In this document: positions 1 to 5,416 of the stretch, one piece after another | Layout of the letters: each line of letters begins with the position of its first letter | How positions within the stretch are numbered: the first letter of the stretch is position 1 | From: Scatosoma sp045632625 | GTDB lineage: Bacteria > Bacillota > Clostridia > Christensenellales > Borkfalkiaceae | Direction of reading: 5' to 3' | Assembly (NCBI GenBank): GCA_045632625.1 | Contig: JAZQWZ010000154.1 | Span: 1 to 5,558, forward strand | DNA length: 5,558 bases | Position numbers and translations under genes: made by a program | Notes under the pieces: model-generated | What the model was told of the DNA's origin: nothing | What the model saw: the letters and a program-made list of their open reading frames with translations, nothing else | The model's database searches: none

Positions 1-496
1 CCCAAATACCCAAAATTTGCGTTTTTTGCGCTTCTCTTTCGGGCTTATAATAAGACGCGTCAGGCAAAATTACGGATGCGCCTTGTATATACACAAGACG
101 GCGCTTGGTATTTTTCATATCCGTTTCCGTACCGATATTGAGAGGAGTAGGAATGCCTTTCAAAGACAGCGTTTTATACAAACGGCTAAAATCTTCAACG
201 GTTTTCACTTCGTTAAGCACCGCAAGGTTTTTAAGCGCAGGCGTAATGCCGTGCTTTTCCTTTCTTTCTACGTCCTTTGCGATTGCGTAAAGTTTGCATG
301 CTCTTTCAAGATATGCGTTAGGATACGCCTTGCTTTGCGCCATCGTTTCAAACTCATCCATCATGATTTTTTCCACACCGTCCGAGAGCGCCGCAAAACC
401 GCCCGCTACGGGTTTATCGTCGGGAATTACCAGTTTTTCCAAGGTTTCTTGGTTGACGTACGTATAAAGGTCGTCTTGAATTCTAATATTTTCCAT
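1..496 (-). CDS. pepO: M13 family metallopeptidase (PepO-like endopeptidase), N-terminal part
   Basis: This is the first 165 codons of a gene that continues past the left edge of the window. The start is ATG at 496-494, preceded by AGGAG at 509-505 with an 8-nt spacer. The protein begins MENIRIQDDLYTYVN and continues with LVIPDDKPVAGGFAAL (residues 23-38), the pattern that opens the M13 N-terminal domain (VN, then IP, then GGF), as in lactic acid bacterial PepO. The rest in view is the mostly helical lid domain. M13 enzymes are zinc endopeptidases that cut oligopeptides of limited size inside a closed chamber; bacterial members are about 630 residues, so roughly three quarters is missing. The zinc ligands (HExxH and the downstream ExxxD) lie in the unseen C-terminal part, so catalytic competence cannot be judged. 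There is no signal peptide, which fits a cytoplasmic PepO. The gene is separated from the permease gene by a terminator and has its own promoter. Confidence 0.88.
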   Translation of the reverse strand, partial: MENIRIQDDLYTYVNQETLEKLVIPDDKPVAGGFAALSDGVEKIMMDEFETMAQSKAYPNAYLERACKLYAIAKDVERKEKHGITPALKNLAVLNEVKTVEDFSRLYKTLSLKGIPTPLNIGTETDMKNTKRRLVYIQGASVILPDASYYKPEREAQKTQILGIW

Positions 497-552
497 CTAT
501 GTATCTCCTATTTATTTTGCCGTTGCCGCATCATTTTGCGACCTTATCTTTT

Positions 553-580
553 ATTATACCACACTTTTTGCAAAATGCAA
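553..580 (-). promoter_or_regulatory. promoter of the pepO-like gene
   Basis: On the minus strand a perfect -10 box TATAAT occupies 558-553 and is preceded by TGG, giving the extended -10 TGGTATAAT (561-553). The best -35 is a weak TTGCAT at 580-575 with a 16-bp spacer, so the extended -10 probably carries most of the strength. A start near 546 would give an untranslated leader of about 50 nt. No operator or riboswitch is visible in it. Confidence 0.7.
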
Positions 581-641
581 CAGTATTTATAAAAAATAAT
601 GCAAATTCACTAAAAAGTTTTTCCATGCTTATACGCAAAGC

Positions 642-673
642 AAAAACGCACTCCCCTTATAGAAAAGTGCGTT
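642..673 (-). terminator. intrinsic terminator after the purine permease gene
   Basis: Minus-strand arms AACGCACT (673-666) and AGTGCGTT (652-645) pair perfectly. In RNA the stem can extend by three U·G pairs and one C-G pair (665-662 with 656-653), leaving a 5-nt loop. A run of T follows (646-642). The hairpin begins 30 nt beyond the permease stop codon and lies upstream of the pepO promoter, so it separates the two units. Confidence 0.85.
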
Positions 674-703
674 TCTTTCGTTATTTATCTTTTCACGCAA
701 CCG

Positions 704-2176
704 TTAAAAGGAAACGGGAACGAAGAAATATACCACAAACAACGCTGCTACAATCAAAAGCACAACGTGCAAATCCCAAACGGGTTTTACTCTTTCTTCG
801 CTCTTGTTCAGCGCATATTTTACCCATTCCGCTGCGTAACTGCAAAGCGCAATCAATACGTAGGAAAGAATACCCAAGCCGATACCCGTCGTAATCGAAT
901 ACCCAAACGGCATCATCGCGATAGTAAGGAAAGACGGAACAACGTCTTTCACTTCGTCCACCTTTACATCCTTAATACCTCTGAGCATTAAGCAACCAAC
1001 CCAAATCAGTGCCGCCGACGCAGCCGCACCGGGGATAGACGCAAACAAAGGCAAGAAGAAAATGGAAAGCAAGAACAACGCCGCCGTAGTCAACGCCGTA
1101 AGTCCCGTTTTACCGCCCGCGGAAATACCCGCACCCGATTCCACAAACGTCGTTACCGTGGAAGTACCTATAAGCGCGCCTGCCGCCGTAGCAACGGAAT
1201 CCGCAACCATGATTTTATTGTAGTTTACAGGCACGCCGTCTTCCGTCATTAAACCTGCCGCGGAGCAGCAGCCTACGCACGTACCCATCGTATCGAACAT
1301 ATCCACCATGCAGAACGTAATAACGACCATAACCAGCGACATCACGGGTACGCCGTCGGCAAACTTAAACCCTTCTGTAAGCGATGCAAGGAACGTACCG
1401 CCGCTTGCCGTATCAAAAGAGAAGAAACCTTGGAAATGTTCCCAAAACTTCCACGTTTCCCCCGACCATTGCGTAACGCCGATTGCGGGTACCATACCCA
1501 AAAGCGTTGCCGCAAGGATACCGATAATCACCGCACCCTTCACATCAAAATGCGAAAGCACTGCAATCACAAAGAACCCAAACAAGCACACAAGTGCAGG
1601 TCCGACAACCGCCATATCCCAAGACGAAAATTTCACCATGCCGATAACCGTGCCGTCGCCCGCCGTAACGATGCCAGCATTTGCAAGCCCGATAATCGCA
1701 ATAAATAAACCGATACCAACGGAAATTGCTTTTCTTACCGTTTCGGGAATAGCTTTATAAATAATTTCACGGATAGAAACGCCATGCAATTTAATGATAC
1801 TCAATAAAAGGAATAAAACCCCTGCAAGTAAAACCAACAACATCGCGTTACCGAACGACAACGCAAAACCGATAAGGCTACCGCCCAGCAAACCGCCGAC
1901 CATGGAATTCAAACCAAGACCGGGGGCCTGCGCCAACGGCAATTTGGCGTAGATAGCCATAAGTAACGTTCCCAAGAAACCGCCAAGCGCCGTTGCTACG
2001 AACACCGATGAATACAAATGCGCGTATTGATCGCCTGCAAACATATTCAGCATCAAAAGCGGGTTCAGGGTTAAGATGTACGCCATTGCCAAAAACGTAA
2101 CGATACCCGAAACAATTTCCGTTTTTACCGTCGTTTTGTTTTTGTCAAAGCCCACAAGTTTTGCAAAATTAGACAT
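704..2176 (-). CDS. NCS2 family purine base permease, AzgA (adenine/guanine/hypoxanthine) type
   Basis: This 490-residue, strongly hydrophobic protein should form the 14-segment NCS2 fold in the cytoplasmic membrane and import purine bases with protons. AzgA-subfamily hallmarks are present in order: TFLAMAYILTLNP (27-39), AQAPGLGLN (82-90), RKAISVGIGLFIAIIGLANA (148-167), DMFDTMGT (292-299) and GTSTVTTFVESGAG (337-350) followed by GGKTGLTA. The acidic residues in DMFDT and FVES occupy the substrate-site positions of the family. The relatives I recognise are Bacillus PbuG/PbuO and E. coli AdeP/GhxP; the sequence alone does not tell hypoxanthine/guanine from adenine specificity, so no symbol is given. 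At 490 residues it is slightly longer than PbuG (about 440). The start is ATG at 2176-2174 behind AAGGAG (2191-2186, 9-nt spacer). It is monocistronic, with a promoter at 2211-2239 and a terminator at 642-673. Many Bacillota purine permeases have a purine riboswitch, but the short leader here leaves no room for one. Confidence 0.97.
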   Translation of the reverse strand: MSNFAKLVGFDKNKTTVKTEIVSGIVTFLAMAYILTLNPLLMLNMFAGDQYAHLYSSVFVATALGGFLGTLLMAIYAKLPLAQAPGLGLNSMVGGLLGGSLIGFALSFGNAMLLVLLAGVLFLLLSIIKLHGVSIREIIYKAIPETVRKAISVGIGLFIAIIGLANAGIVTAGDGTVIGMVKFSSWDMAVVGPALVCLFGFFVIAVLSHFDVKGAVIIGILAATLLGMVPAIGVTQWSGETWKFWEHFQGFFSFDTASGGTFLASLTEGFKFADGVPVMSLVMVVITFCMVDMFDTMGTCVGCCSAAGLMTEDGVPVNYNKIMVADSVATAAGALIGTSTVTTFVESGAGISAGGKTGLTALTTAALFLLSIFFLPLFASIPGAAASAALIWVGCLMLRGIKDVKVDEVKDVVPSFLTIAMMPFGYSITTGIGLGILSYVLIALCSYAAEWVKYALNKSEERVKPVWDLHVVLLIVAALFVVYFFVPVSF

Positions 2177-2210
2177 AACAAAGTACTCCTTATGTAAATA
2201 TTGTATTTAT

Positions 2211-2239
2211 AGTATACCATATCGAAAACAAAAAAGCAA
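2211..2239 (-). promoter_or_regulatory. promoter of the purine permease gene
   Basis: The -10 TATACT lies at 2216-2211 on the minus strand with TGG before it (extended -10 TGGTATACT). A weak -35, TTGCTT, sits at 2239-2234 with a 17-bp spacer. A start near 2204 leaves a leader of only about 28 nt before the ATG, which excludes a leader riboswitch if this is the sole promoter. Confidence 0.7.
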
Positions 2240-2282
2240 CCGTTGAAGCAAAAGAAAACGCCCTACCCTTTTATTCTTTTCC

Positions 2283-2482
2283 GGCGGGAGAAGATGTCAC
2301 GCAGCGACGAATGAAGTTTTATAGACGCTATCTCTCTACATACGCTCCGTTTCAGAGTGACAATCCCCCCACCTGTCATTCTAACCACCCCGCCCTGTCA
2401 TTCTGGAGCCGTAGCGATAGAATCTCCACCTGTCATTCTGGAGCACCCCACCTGTCATTCTGGAGCGTAGCGATAGAATCTC
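2283..2482. repeat. intergenic repeat cluster with TGTCATTCTGGAGC-type units
   Basis: The core CCTGTCATTCT occurs four times: 2372-2382, 2394-2404, 2429-2439 and 2451-2461. Two copies are full units that continue as GGAGC(C)GTAGCGATAGAATCTC (2394-2426 and 2451-2482). The others break off early, at 2382 and 2444. A diverged copy in the opposite orientation lies at about 2328-2362. Its cagagtgaca (2353-2362) pairs with 2453-2462 with one T·G, and its tacgctc (2341-2347) pairs perfectly with 2463-2469, so the block can fold into a large imperfect hairpin. From memory, closely similar TGTCATTCTGAGCG...GAATCTC repeats are dispersed between genes in many bacterial genomes. Their function is unknown to me. 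The open frame through them on the plus strand (2311-2508) is a by-product. The stretch 2240-2282, between the permease promoter and this block, shows nothing I recognise. Confidence 0.75.
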
Positions 2483-2566
2483 AAGCCTTCTCTCGCAAGA
2501 AAAGTTGACTTGCATCAACAAAACGAATGAATCGCTGTATACCTTTTATGTATTCGGTTCTGTACC

Positions 2567-2601
2567 AAAAAAGAGAACACCGCCTTGGTGTTCTCTTTTT
2601 T
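2567..2601. terminator. strong bidirectional intrinsic terminator
   Basis: A perfect 15-bp inverted repeat joins AAAAAAGAGAACACC (2567-2581) to its complement (2587-2601) across the 5-nt loop gcctt. The six A and six T at the ends give a U-tract on either strand. It begins 39 nt after the stop codon of the two-helix membrane protein gene and so closes the lipoprotein operon. In the other direction it would stop plus-strand transcription coming from the repeat region. Confidence 0.92.
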
Positions 2602-2640
2602 GTGTTAGATAATCAATTTTGATACAATTTCAAAATGGGG

Positions 2641-3438
2641 TCACTCTTTAACGTTACCTGCATTTTCTATTTCTATCGTTTCTTTCCCATATTCTATTTT
2701 TTCTTTCAAGTCAACGCCTATACATGCAAAATACTGCAATAAATTTTCCGCTAGATGTTCCTTATATGCTAAAATAATAGAACTGTCATTCGTCTCTGCA
2801 CCCCAAATAATACTTTCTACAATATGCTCAAAATTTTTCAGTATTTCAATATCTTTTTGATTTAATATTTCACCCAAAAGATATATATGACTATTTTCGA
2901 TAATGGAAATTAAAGTTTTATGGATTGCCCTATAATAAGGCATTAACTCTTGATATAAATATTTAGGTTTAAGCTCCCTTCGTTTCATATATTCTATATC
3001 AATTTTCCACGAGTCTTGTTCTATTGAATCATCGCTTTGATTTAATTCCATTATAAGTTCTTTTAATGTTTTTACTCCGTCATCTATTGCAGATTCAACA
3101 AGAACAACTTTTCTTTTTCCGCTAAATCTAATATGAGAATATTGAGATAATGCACGTATTTCCCATCTTAAAATACTTTTCGATTGCAAGCACAATGTAC
3201 TCAATATAAATTTACGTTGCTCTTTTGCTGTTTCAATTTTTTGTTTTTTGTTGCTTTCTTCAACCAGCCATGACACGATTGCGGAACATAAAACCCCACT
3301 ACCAATAATGGAAACAATATTTATAATCACGCCAAGCCAACAAGGAAGTTTTATCAACTCGAAAAATAAACAACAAGTTAAACCCAATCCCGCCCAAAAC
3401 ATGATTTTATATTTATGCCTCATAAACCATTTTACCAT
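2641..3438 (-). CDS. hypothetical membrane protein: two N-terminal transmembrane helices plus a helical cytoplasmic domain
   Basis: I do not recognise this family. Read from ATG 3438-3436 the protein has 265 residues. It opens with a short basic stretch (MVKWFMRHKYK), then two hydrophobic helices at about residues 11-28 and 34-58 joined by a very short turn, then EESNKKQKIETAKEQRK and about 190 residues of charged, apparently helical sequence ending NAGNVKE. A helical hairpin in the membrane with a cytoplasmic domain is the simplest topology. No catalytic motif is visible. The start is uncertain. The frame is open to TTG at 3459 (272 residues), 6 nt after the lipoprotein stop codon, but no AGGAG sits at a proper distance there. 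The ATG at 3438 has only a weak GTGAT 4 nt upstream. Either way it is tightly linked to the upstream lipoprotein gene, shares its low GC, and is probably cotranscribed and translationally coupled. Confidence 0.85.
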   Translation of the reverse strand: MVKWFMRHKYKIMFWAGLGLTCCLFFELIKLPCWLGVIINIVSIIGSGVLCSAIVSWLVEESNKKQKIETAKEQRKFILSTLCLQSKSILRWEIRALSQYSHIRFSGKRKVVLVESAIDDGVKTLKELIMELNQSDDSIEQDSWKIDIEYMKRRELKPKYLYQELMPYYRAIHKTLISIIENSHIYLLGEILNQKDIEILKNFEHIVESIIWGAETNDSSIILAYKEHLAENLLQYFACIGVDLKEKIEYGKETIEIENAGNVKE

Positions 3439-3465
3439 TCTTATCACACTTAGTCCCAATAAATT

Positions 3466-5031
3466 TTATAACCCTAAAATTTGTTTTTTCTTTTGCTCAA
3501 AATCTTCTTGCGTGATTAAGCCGTCATCGAGCATTTCTTTTAATTCTTGCAACTGCTCTTTGTTGGACTTTTTTACTGACAATTCTTCTTGTTTAGCAGT
3601 AGAAGACTGCTCTAACGATTTTTCATTTAACATAAATTCCAACATGGAACAAACAGATTGCAGGTTTTCTTTCATATTTCTATAAGTCCAACCGTTTTTA
3701 TCCCAATCAACGTTGTCAACGTATGTAATCACAATTTGCGGACAATTAAAATCGTTTAAGCGAATAATCAATTTTAATTGATTACACTTTTCATTGATTT
3801 TTCTACCCATACTGCTACCCACAATAAGACCACCAAGCCCAAAAAATGCACCGCCAATTAAAGCTGAACCAGCACGTCCCTGAACTTGGCTCTTACCATT
3901 CTCATAAACCTCATAATTTATCAAATCAGAAAATTTATAGACCTTTGAAGAGTATTTCCCTTTTTGATAAACAAATTCTTTTGTATTATTATTTATGAGC
4001 AATTTTGTAGAAGCCCACCCACTTGCTAAAATCGTTAAAGAAGTAGAAGGAATAAAATTTGTCTTTGACAAATCTCCTGATTGCGTTAATATTTTGTCAT
4101 TGTTAATTTTTACACCTTTTACAATTAATTCTTGCTTTTTATCATAATAAAAGTTTCGTTCAAGCTCCTTGCCTAACAATAGCCAAGGCAACAAAAATTT
4201 AATTTTTTTAACTTTAATATTTAGCTTTGAAGATAATTCGTTTATGGAAGCCCCCTCGTATTTGATTATGTAGTTTGTAATAGCTTTTCCATCTTTCCCA
4301 TAATATGCCATTATAACCCACACAAGAAGAAACAACAACCCTAATATAATTAATCCGCCTATAATTATAATTAAAGCTATTTCTACTGGATTACTATAAG
4401 TTAAAACATAATCATAATTACGGGACAAATATTTTTGATTAACTCCAACTCTTTCAAATTGAAATATGCTATTTATTGTAACTTCGATATGCTGGTCATC
4501 GGAAATTGCAACGGACTCCGCTATCTCTCCATTATTAAAACGAATTGTTTTAATTATTGGATAGCCATCACTATAAGAATATCCCGAATTGGAACAAACT
4601 AAAACGCTACCTATTTGAGCCCTAGAATCTTCCAACATTTGTATTTTGTATGTTCCCGCTGGAATATAATAGCCAATAATACCATCACGCTCAACGCCAT
4701 AAAAAGCTTTCCTGTTATAAACCAATGTAAACAAATAGCATTTATCCCATTTAGCAATAATACCATCACAATTTTCAGGAATTGGCTGTGCTATATCTAC
4801 TTCTTCGTTAAAAGATAAATTAGTATACCAACCTTGAAATTGAGCGCCGTCTTCTCTCGTTGGAATCTCCATATCAGTAATCAATCTATTTTCGTTTAAT
4901 TGTGGTTCTTTCGATAATCTTCCGCCTAAAAGTCCAATACCCACCTGTTTAGCATTGGAACACCCTGCCAATGAAATTGTAAATACAATAATTAATAAAA
5001 TAAACGTACATAATTTGAATTTAAGCTTCAT
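3466..5031 (-). CDS. lipoprotein with a transmembrane helix and a cytoplasmic SHOCT-ended region, function unknown
   Basis: This 521-residue protein begins with a lipoprotein signal peptide, MKLKFKLCTFILLIIVFTIS, with lipobox LAGC and lipidated Cys24. Outside the membrane, residues 56-95 (IPTREDGAQFQGWYTN ... IIAKW) match a single InlB/Listeria-Bacteroides (Flg_new) repeat, and residues 96-193 form a beta-rich segment with YYIPAGTYKI (121-130). A strong transmembrane helix spans about 216-242. The cytoplasmic part then has a possible winged-helix segment (about 247-305, ASINELSSKLNIKVKKIKFL) and a beta-rich domain (about 328-445) with a glycine-rich insert at 387-411. It ends in a SHOCT-like tail (490-521; LKEMLDDGLITQEDF at 497-511). 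SHOCT tails usually mark membrane or envelope proteins and are thought to aid oligomerisation. The role here is unknown; a signal-receiving or scaffold protein is inference. Start ATG 5031-5029 follows AGGAG (5045-5041, 9-nt spacer). It is first in a two-gene operon behind a structured leader. The gene is AT-rich compared with the permease gene. Confidence 0.93.
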   Translation of the reverse strand: MKLKFKLCTFILLIIVFTISLAGCSNAKQVGIGLLGGRLSKEPQLNENRLITDMEIPTREDGAQFQGWYTNLSFNEEVDIAQPIPENCDGIIAKWDKCYLFTLVYNRKAFYGVERDGIIGYYIPAGTYKIQMLEDSRAQIGSVLVCSNSGYSYSDGYPIIKTIRFNNGEIAESVAISDDQHIEVTINSIFQFERVGVNQKYLSRNYDYVLTYSNPVEIALIIIIGGLIILGLLFLLVWVIMAYYGKDGKAITNYIIKYEGASINELSSKLNIKVKKIKFLLPWLLLGKELERNFYYDKKQELIVKGVKINNDKILTQSGDLSKTNFIPSTSLTILASGWASTKLLINNNTKEFVYQKGKYSSKVYKFSDLINYEVYENGKSQVQGRAGSALIGGAFFGLGGLIVGSSMGRKINEKCNQLKLIIRLNDFNCPQIVITYVDNVDWDKNGWTYRNMKENLQSVCSMLEFMLNEKSLEQSSTAKQEELSVKKSNKEQLQELKEMLDDGLITQEDFEQKKKQILGL

Positions 5032-5047
5032 TTAATTATACTCCTAT

Positions 5048-5074
5048 AAAAAAGTGCGCCCATAGAGAGCGCAC
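5048..5074 (-). terminator. terminator-like hairpin in the leader, directly before the lipoprotein gene RBS
   Basis: Minus-strand GTGCGC (5074-5069) pairs with GCGCAC (5059-5054) over a 9-nt loop and is followed at once by TTTTTT (5053-5048). The AGGAG of the lipoprotein gene begins only 2 nt after this tract (5045). A terminator between a promoter and the gene it drives points to attenuation. The stem is short (6 bp, five of them G-C), so readthrough may be substantial. Confidence 0.7.
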
Positions 5075-5090
5075 GAAAAACGCACCTCTC
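5065..5090 (-). promoter_or_regulatory. candidate antiterminator hairpin
   Basis: Minus-strand GAGAGGTGCG (5090-5081) pairs with CGTGCGCTCTC (5075-5065) over a UUUUU loop. GAGAG/CUCUC is perfect, one G (5070) bulges, and the remaining five pairs include two G·U. The 3' arm contains the whole 5' arm of the terminator (5074-5069), so the two hairpins cannot coexist. Confidence 0.5.
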
Positions 5091-5187
5091 AATGTTGCTA
5101 CACATTTTTCCTAAAACCAGGCGAGAGCATACGTTTTTACCAACAGTATGCCCTGATTTTAGGCTATTAAAAATGTGTAGCATAATC

Positions 5188-5216
5188 AGTATATCACTTT
5201 CTTAAATAAAACACAA
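5188..5216 (-). promoter_or_regulatory. promoter of the lipoprotein operon and its leader
   Basis: The -10 TATACT is at 5193-5188 on the minus strand, preceded by TGA (extended -10 TGATATACT). A weak -35, TTGTGT, lies at 5216-5211 with a 17-bp spacer. Initiation at A5183 or G5181 would place the transcript's 5' end at the base of the long hairpin. The iteron-like array begins 23 bp upstream of the -35. Confidence 0.7.
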
Positions 5217-5238
5217 GCATTTTTTGCGTTTTGCACAA

Positions 5239-5324
5239 TTTTAACGATAACCCATATTTTTAACGATTTGGGTATCTTTTTAACGATTGCCCATAATTTT
5301 AACGTTTACCCCATAATTTTAACG
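5239..5324. repeat. five-copy iteron-like tandem repeat, TTTTAACGATT..CCCATAA, period 19-20 bp
   Basis: TTTTAACG starts at 5239, 5258, 5278, 5297 and 5317, a spacing of 19, 20, 19 and 20 bp. Four of the five copies continue as AT after AACG; the fourth reads TT. Copies 1, 3 and 4 continue with CCCATA (4 with an extra C). Copy 2 carries GGGTATC, the opposite-strand form. Copy 5 runs into a hairpin arm. Regular spacing close to two helical turns suggests an array of protein-binding sites seen from nearly one face of the helix, either operators for the promoter at 5188-5216 or iterons of a replicon. No replication protein gene is in the window. Confidence 0.8.
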
Positions 5325-5325
5325 A

Positions 5326-5358
5326 TTAGGTTGCGTAAAAAAAGTAGGCGCAACCTAA
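5326..5358. repeat. 10-bp perfect inverted repeat
   Basis: TTAGGTTGCG (5326-5335) and CGCAACCTAA (5349-5358) flank a 13-nt loop containing a seven-A run. The left arm abuts the last copy of the tandem array. Neither strand has a good T-run after it, so it is a weak terminator candidate. Role unknown. Confidence 0.65.
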
Positions 5359-5403
5359 AAAGCAGGATTTTGACGATATTTTCCGTTCAAAGCCCTGCTT
5401 TTT
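5357..5403. terminator. composite hairpin resembling a bidirectional terminator
   Basis: AAAAAGCAGG (5357-5366) pairs perfectly with CCTGCTTTTT (5394-5403). Inside it TTTGA (5369-5373) pairs with TCAAA (5387-5391), which shortens the loop to 13 nt. A/T runs at both ends give a short U-tract on either strand. It may back up the tRNA terminator, or stop plus-strand transcription heading into the tRNA gene from behind. Confidence 0.55.
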
Positions 5404-5416
5404 GCCGTTTTTATGT

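Larger units (their letters stand above)
5048..5182 (-). promoter_or_regulatory. structured 5' leader, candidate attenuator or orphan riboswitch-like RNA
   Basis: The predicted start (about 5183-5181) coincides with the first base of a long hairpin. On the minus strand, P1 pairs 5182-5169 with 5109-5096 (14 bp, perfect). A 5-nt bulge AATAG (5168-5164) follows. P2/P3 pairs 5163-5152 with 5121-5110-side bases (CCTAAAA/TTTTAGG, one U·G, then CAGG/CCTG). A second 5-nt bulge TCTCG lies on the other strand (5126-5122). P4 pairs GCATAC (5151-5146) with GTATGC (5132-5127) under a 13-nt loop (5145-5133). Downstream, GAGAGGTGCG (5090-5081) can pair with 5075-5065 or leave the terminator 5074-5054 free. 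I recognise no known riboswitch class. It might also yield a short terminated RNA of about 135 nt, or P1-P4 might be a former mobile palindrome. Confidence 0.6.

Noticed and set aside
17..592. Open plus-strand frames opposite the pepO-like gene (17-592 and 105-290)
   Set aside because: They lie antisense to a clear M13 peptidase N-terminus and have no RBS or recognisable protein sequence.
1308..1760. Plus-strand open frames opposite the permease gene
   Set aside because: The minus strand encodes an unmistakable AzgA-type permease; these are by-products of its codon use.
2177..2240. Purine riboswitch in front of the purine permease gene
   Set aside because: The promoter lies about 40 nt from the ATG, leaving a leader of about 28 nt with no three-way junction.
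2311..2508. A 65-codon plus-strand frame with repeated CHS..LSFWS segments
   Set aside because: The peptide repeats are just translations of the intergenic DNA repeat. No RBS or known domain.
2616..2636. Inverted repeat ATTTTGA/TCAAAAT just after the membrane protein stop codon
   Set aside because: Only 7 bp, AT-rich and without a T-run; the strong terminator a few bases further explains the region.
2483..2640. Duplicate of the tRNA-Leu 3' end (an att site) at the far end of the AT-rich islet
   Set aside because: I looked for TGGTGCGGACGAAGGGA or its complement and saw no match; site-specific integration is therefore unsupported.
3248..3685. Plus-strand frame of 145 codons spanning the junction of the two operon genes
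   Set aside because: It is antisense to both genes, has no RBS, and the encoded sequence is low in complexity.
5096..5182. Retron msr-msd RNA or group II intron fragment
   Set aside because: No reverse transcriptase gene is nearby, and the fold is a single linear hairpin lacking domain V-like features.
5239..5324. CRISPR array
   Set aside because: The conserved core is only about 8-10 bp and the interval about 10 bp, with partly conserved spacers; too short for CRISPR repeats and no cas gene is present.
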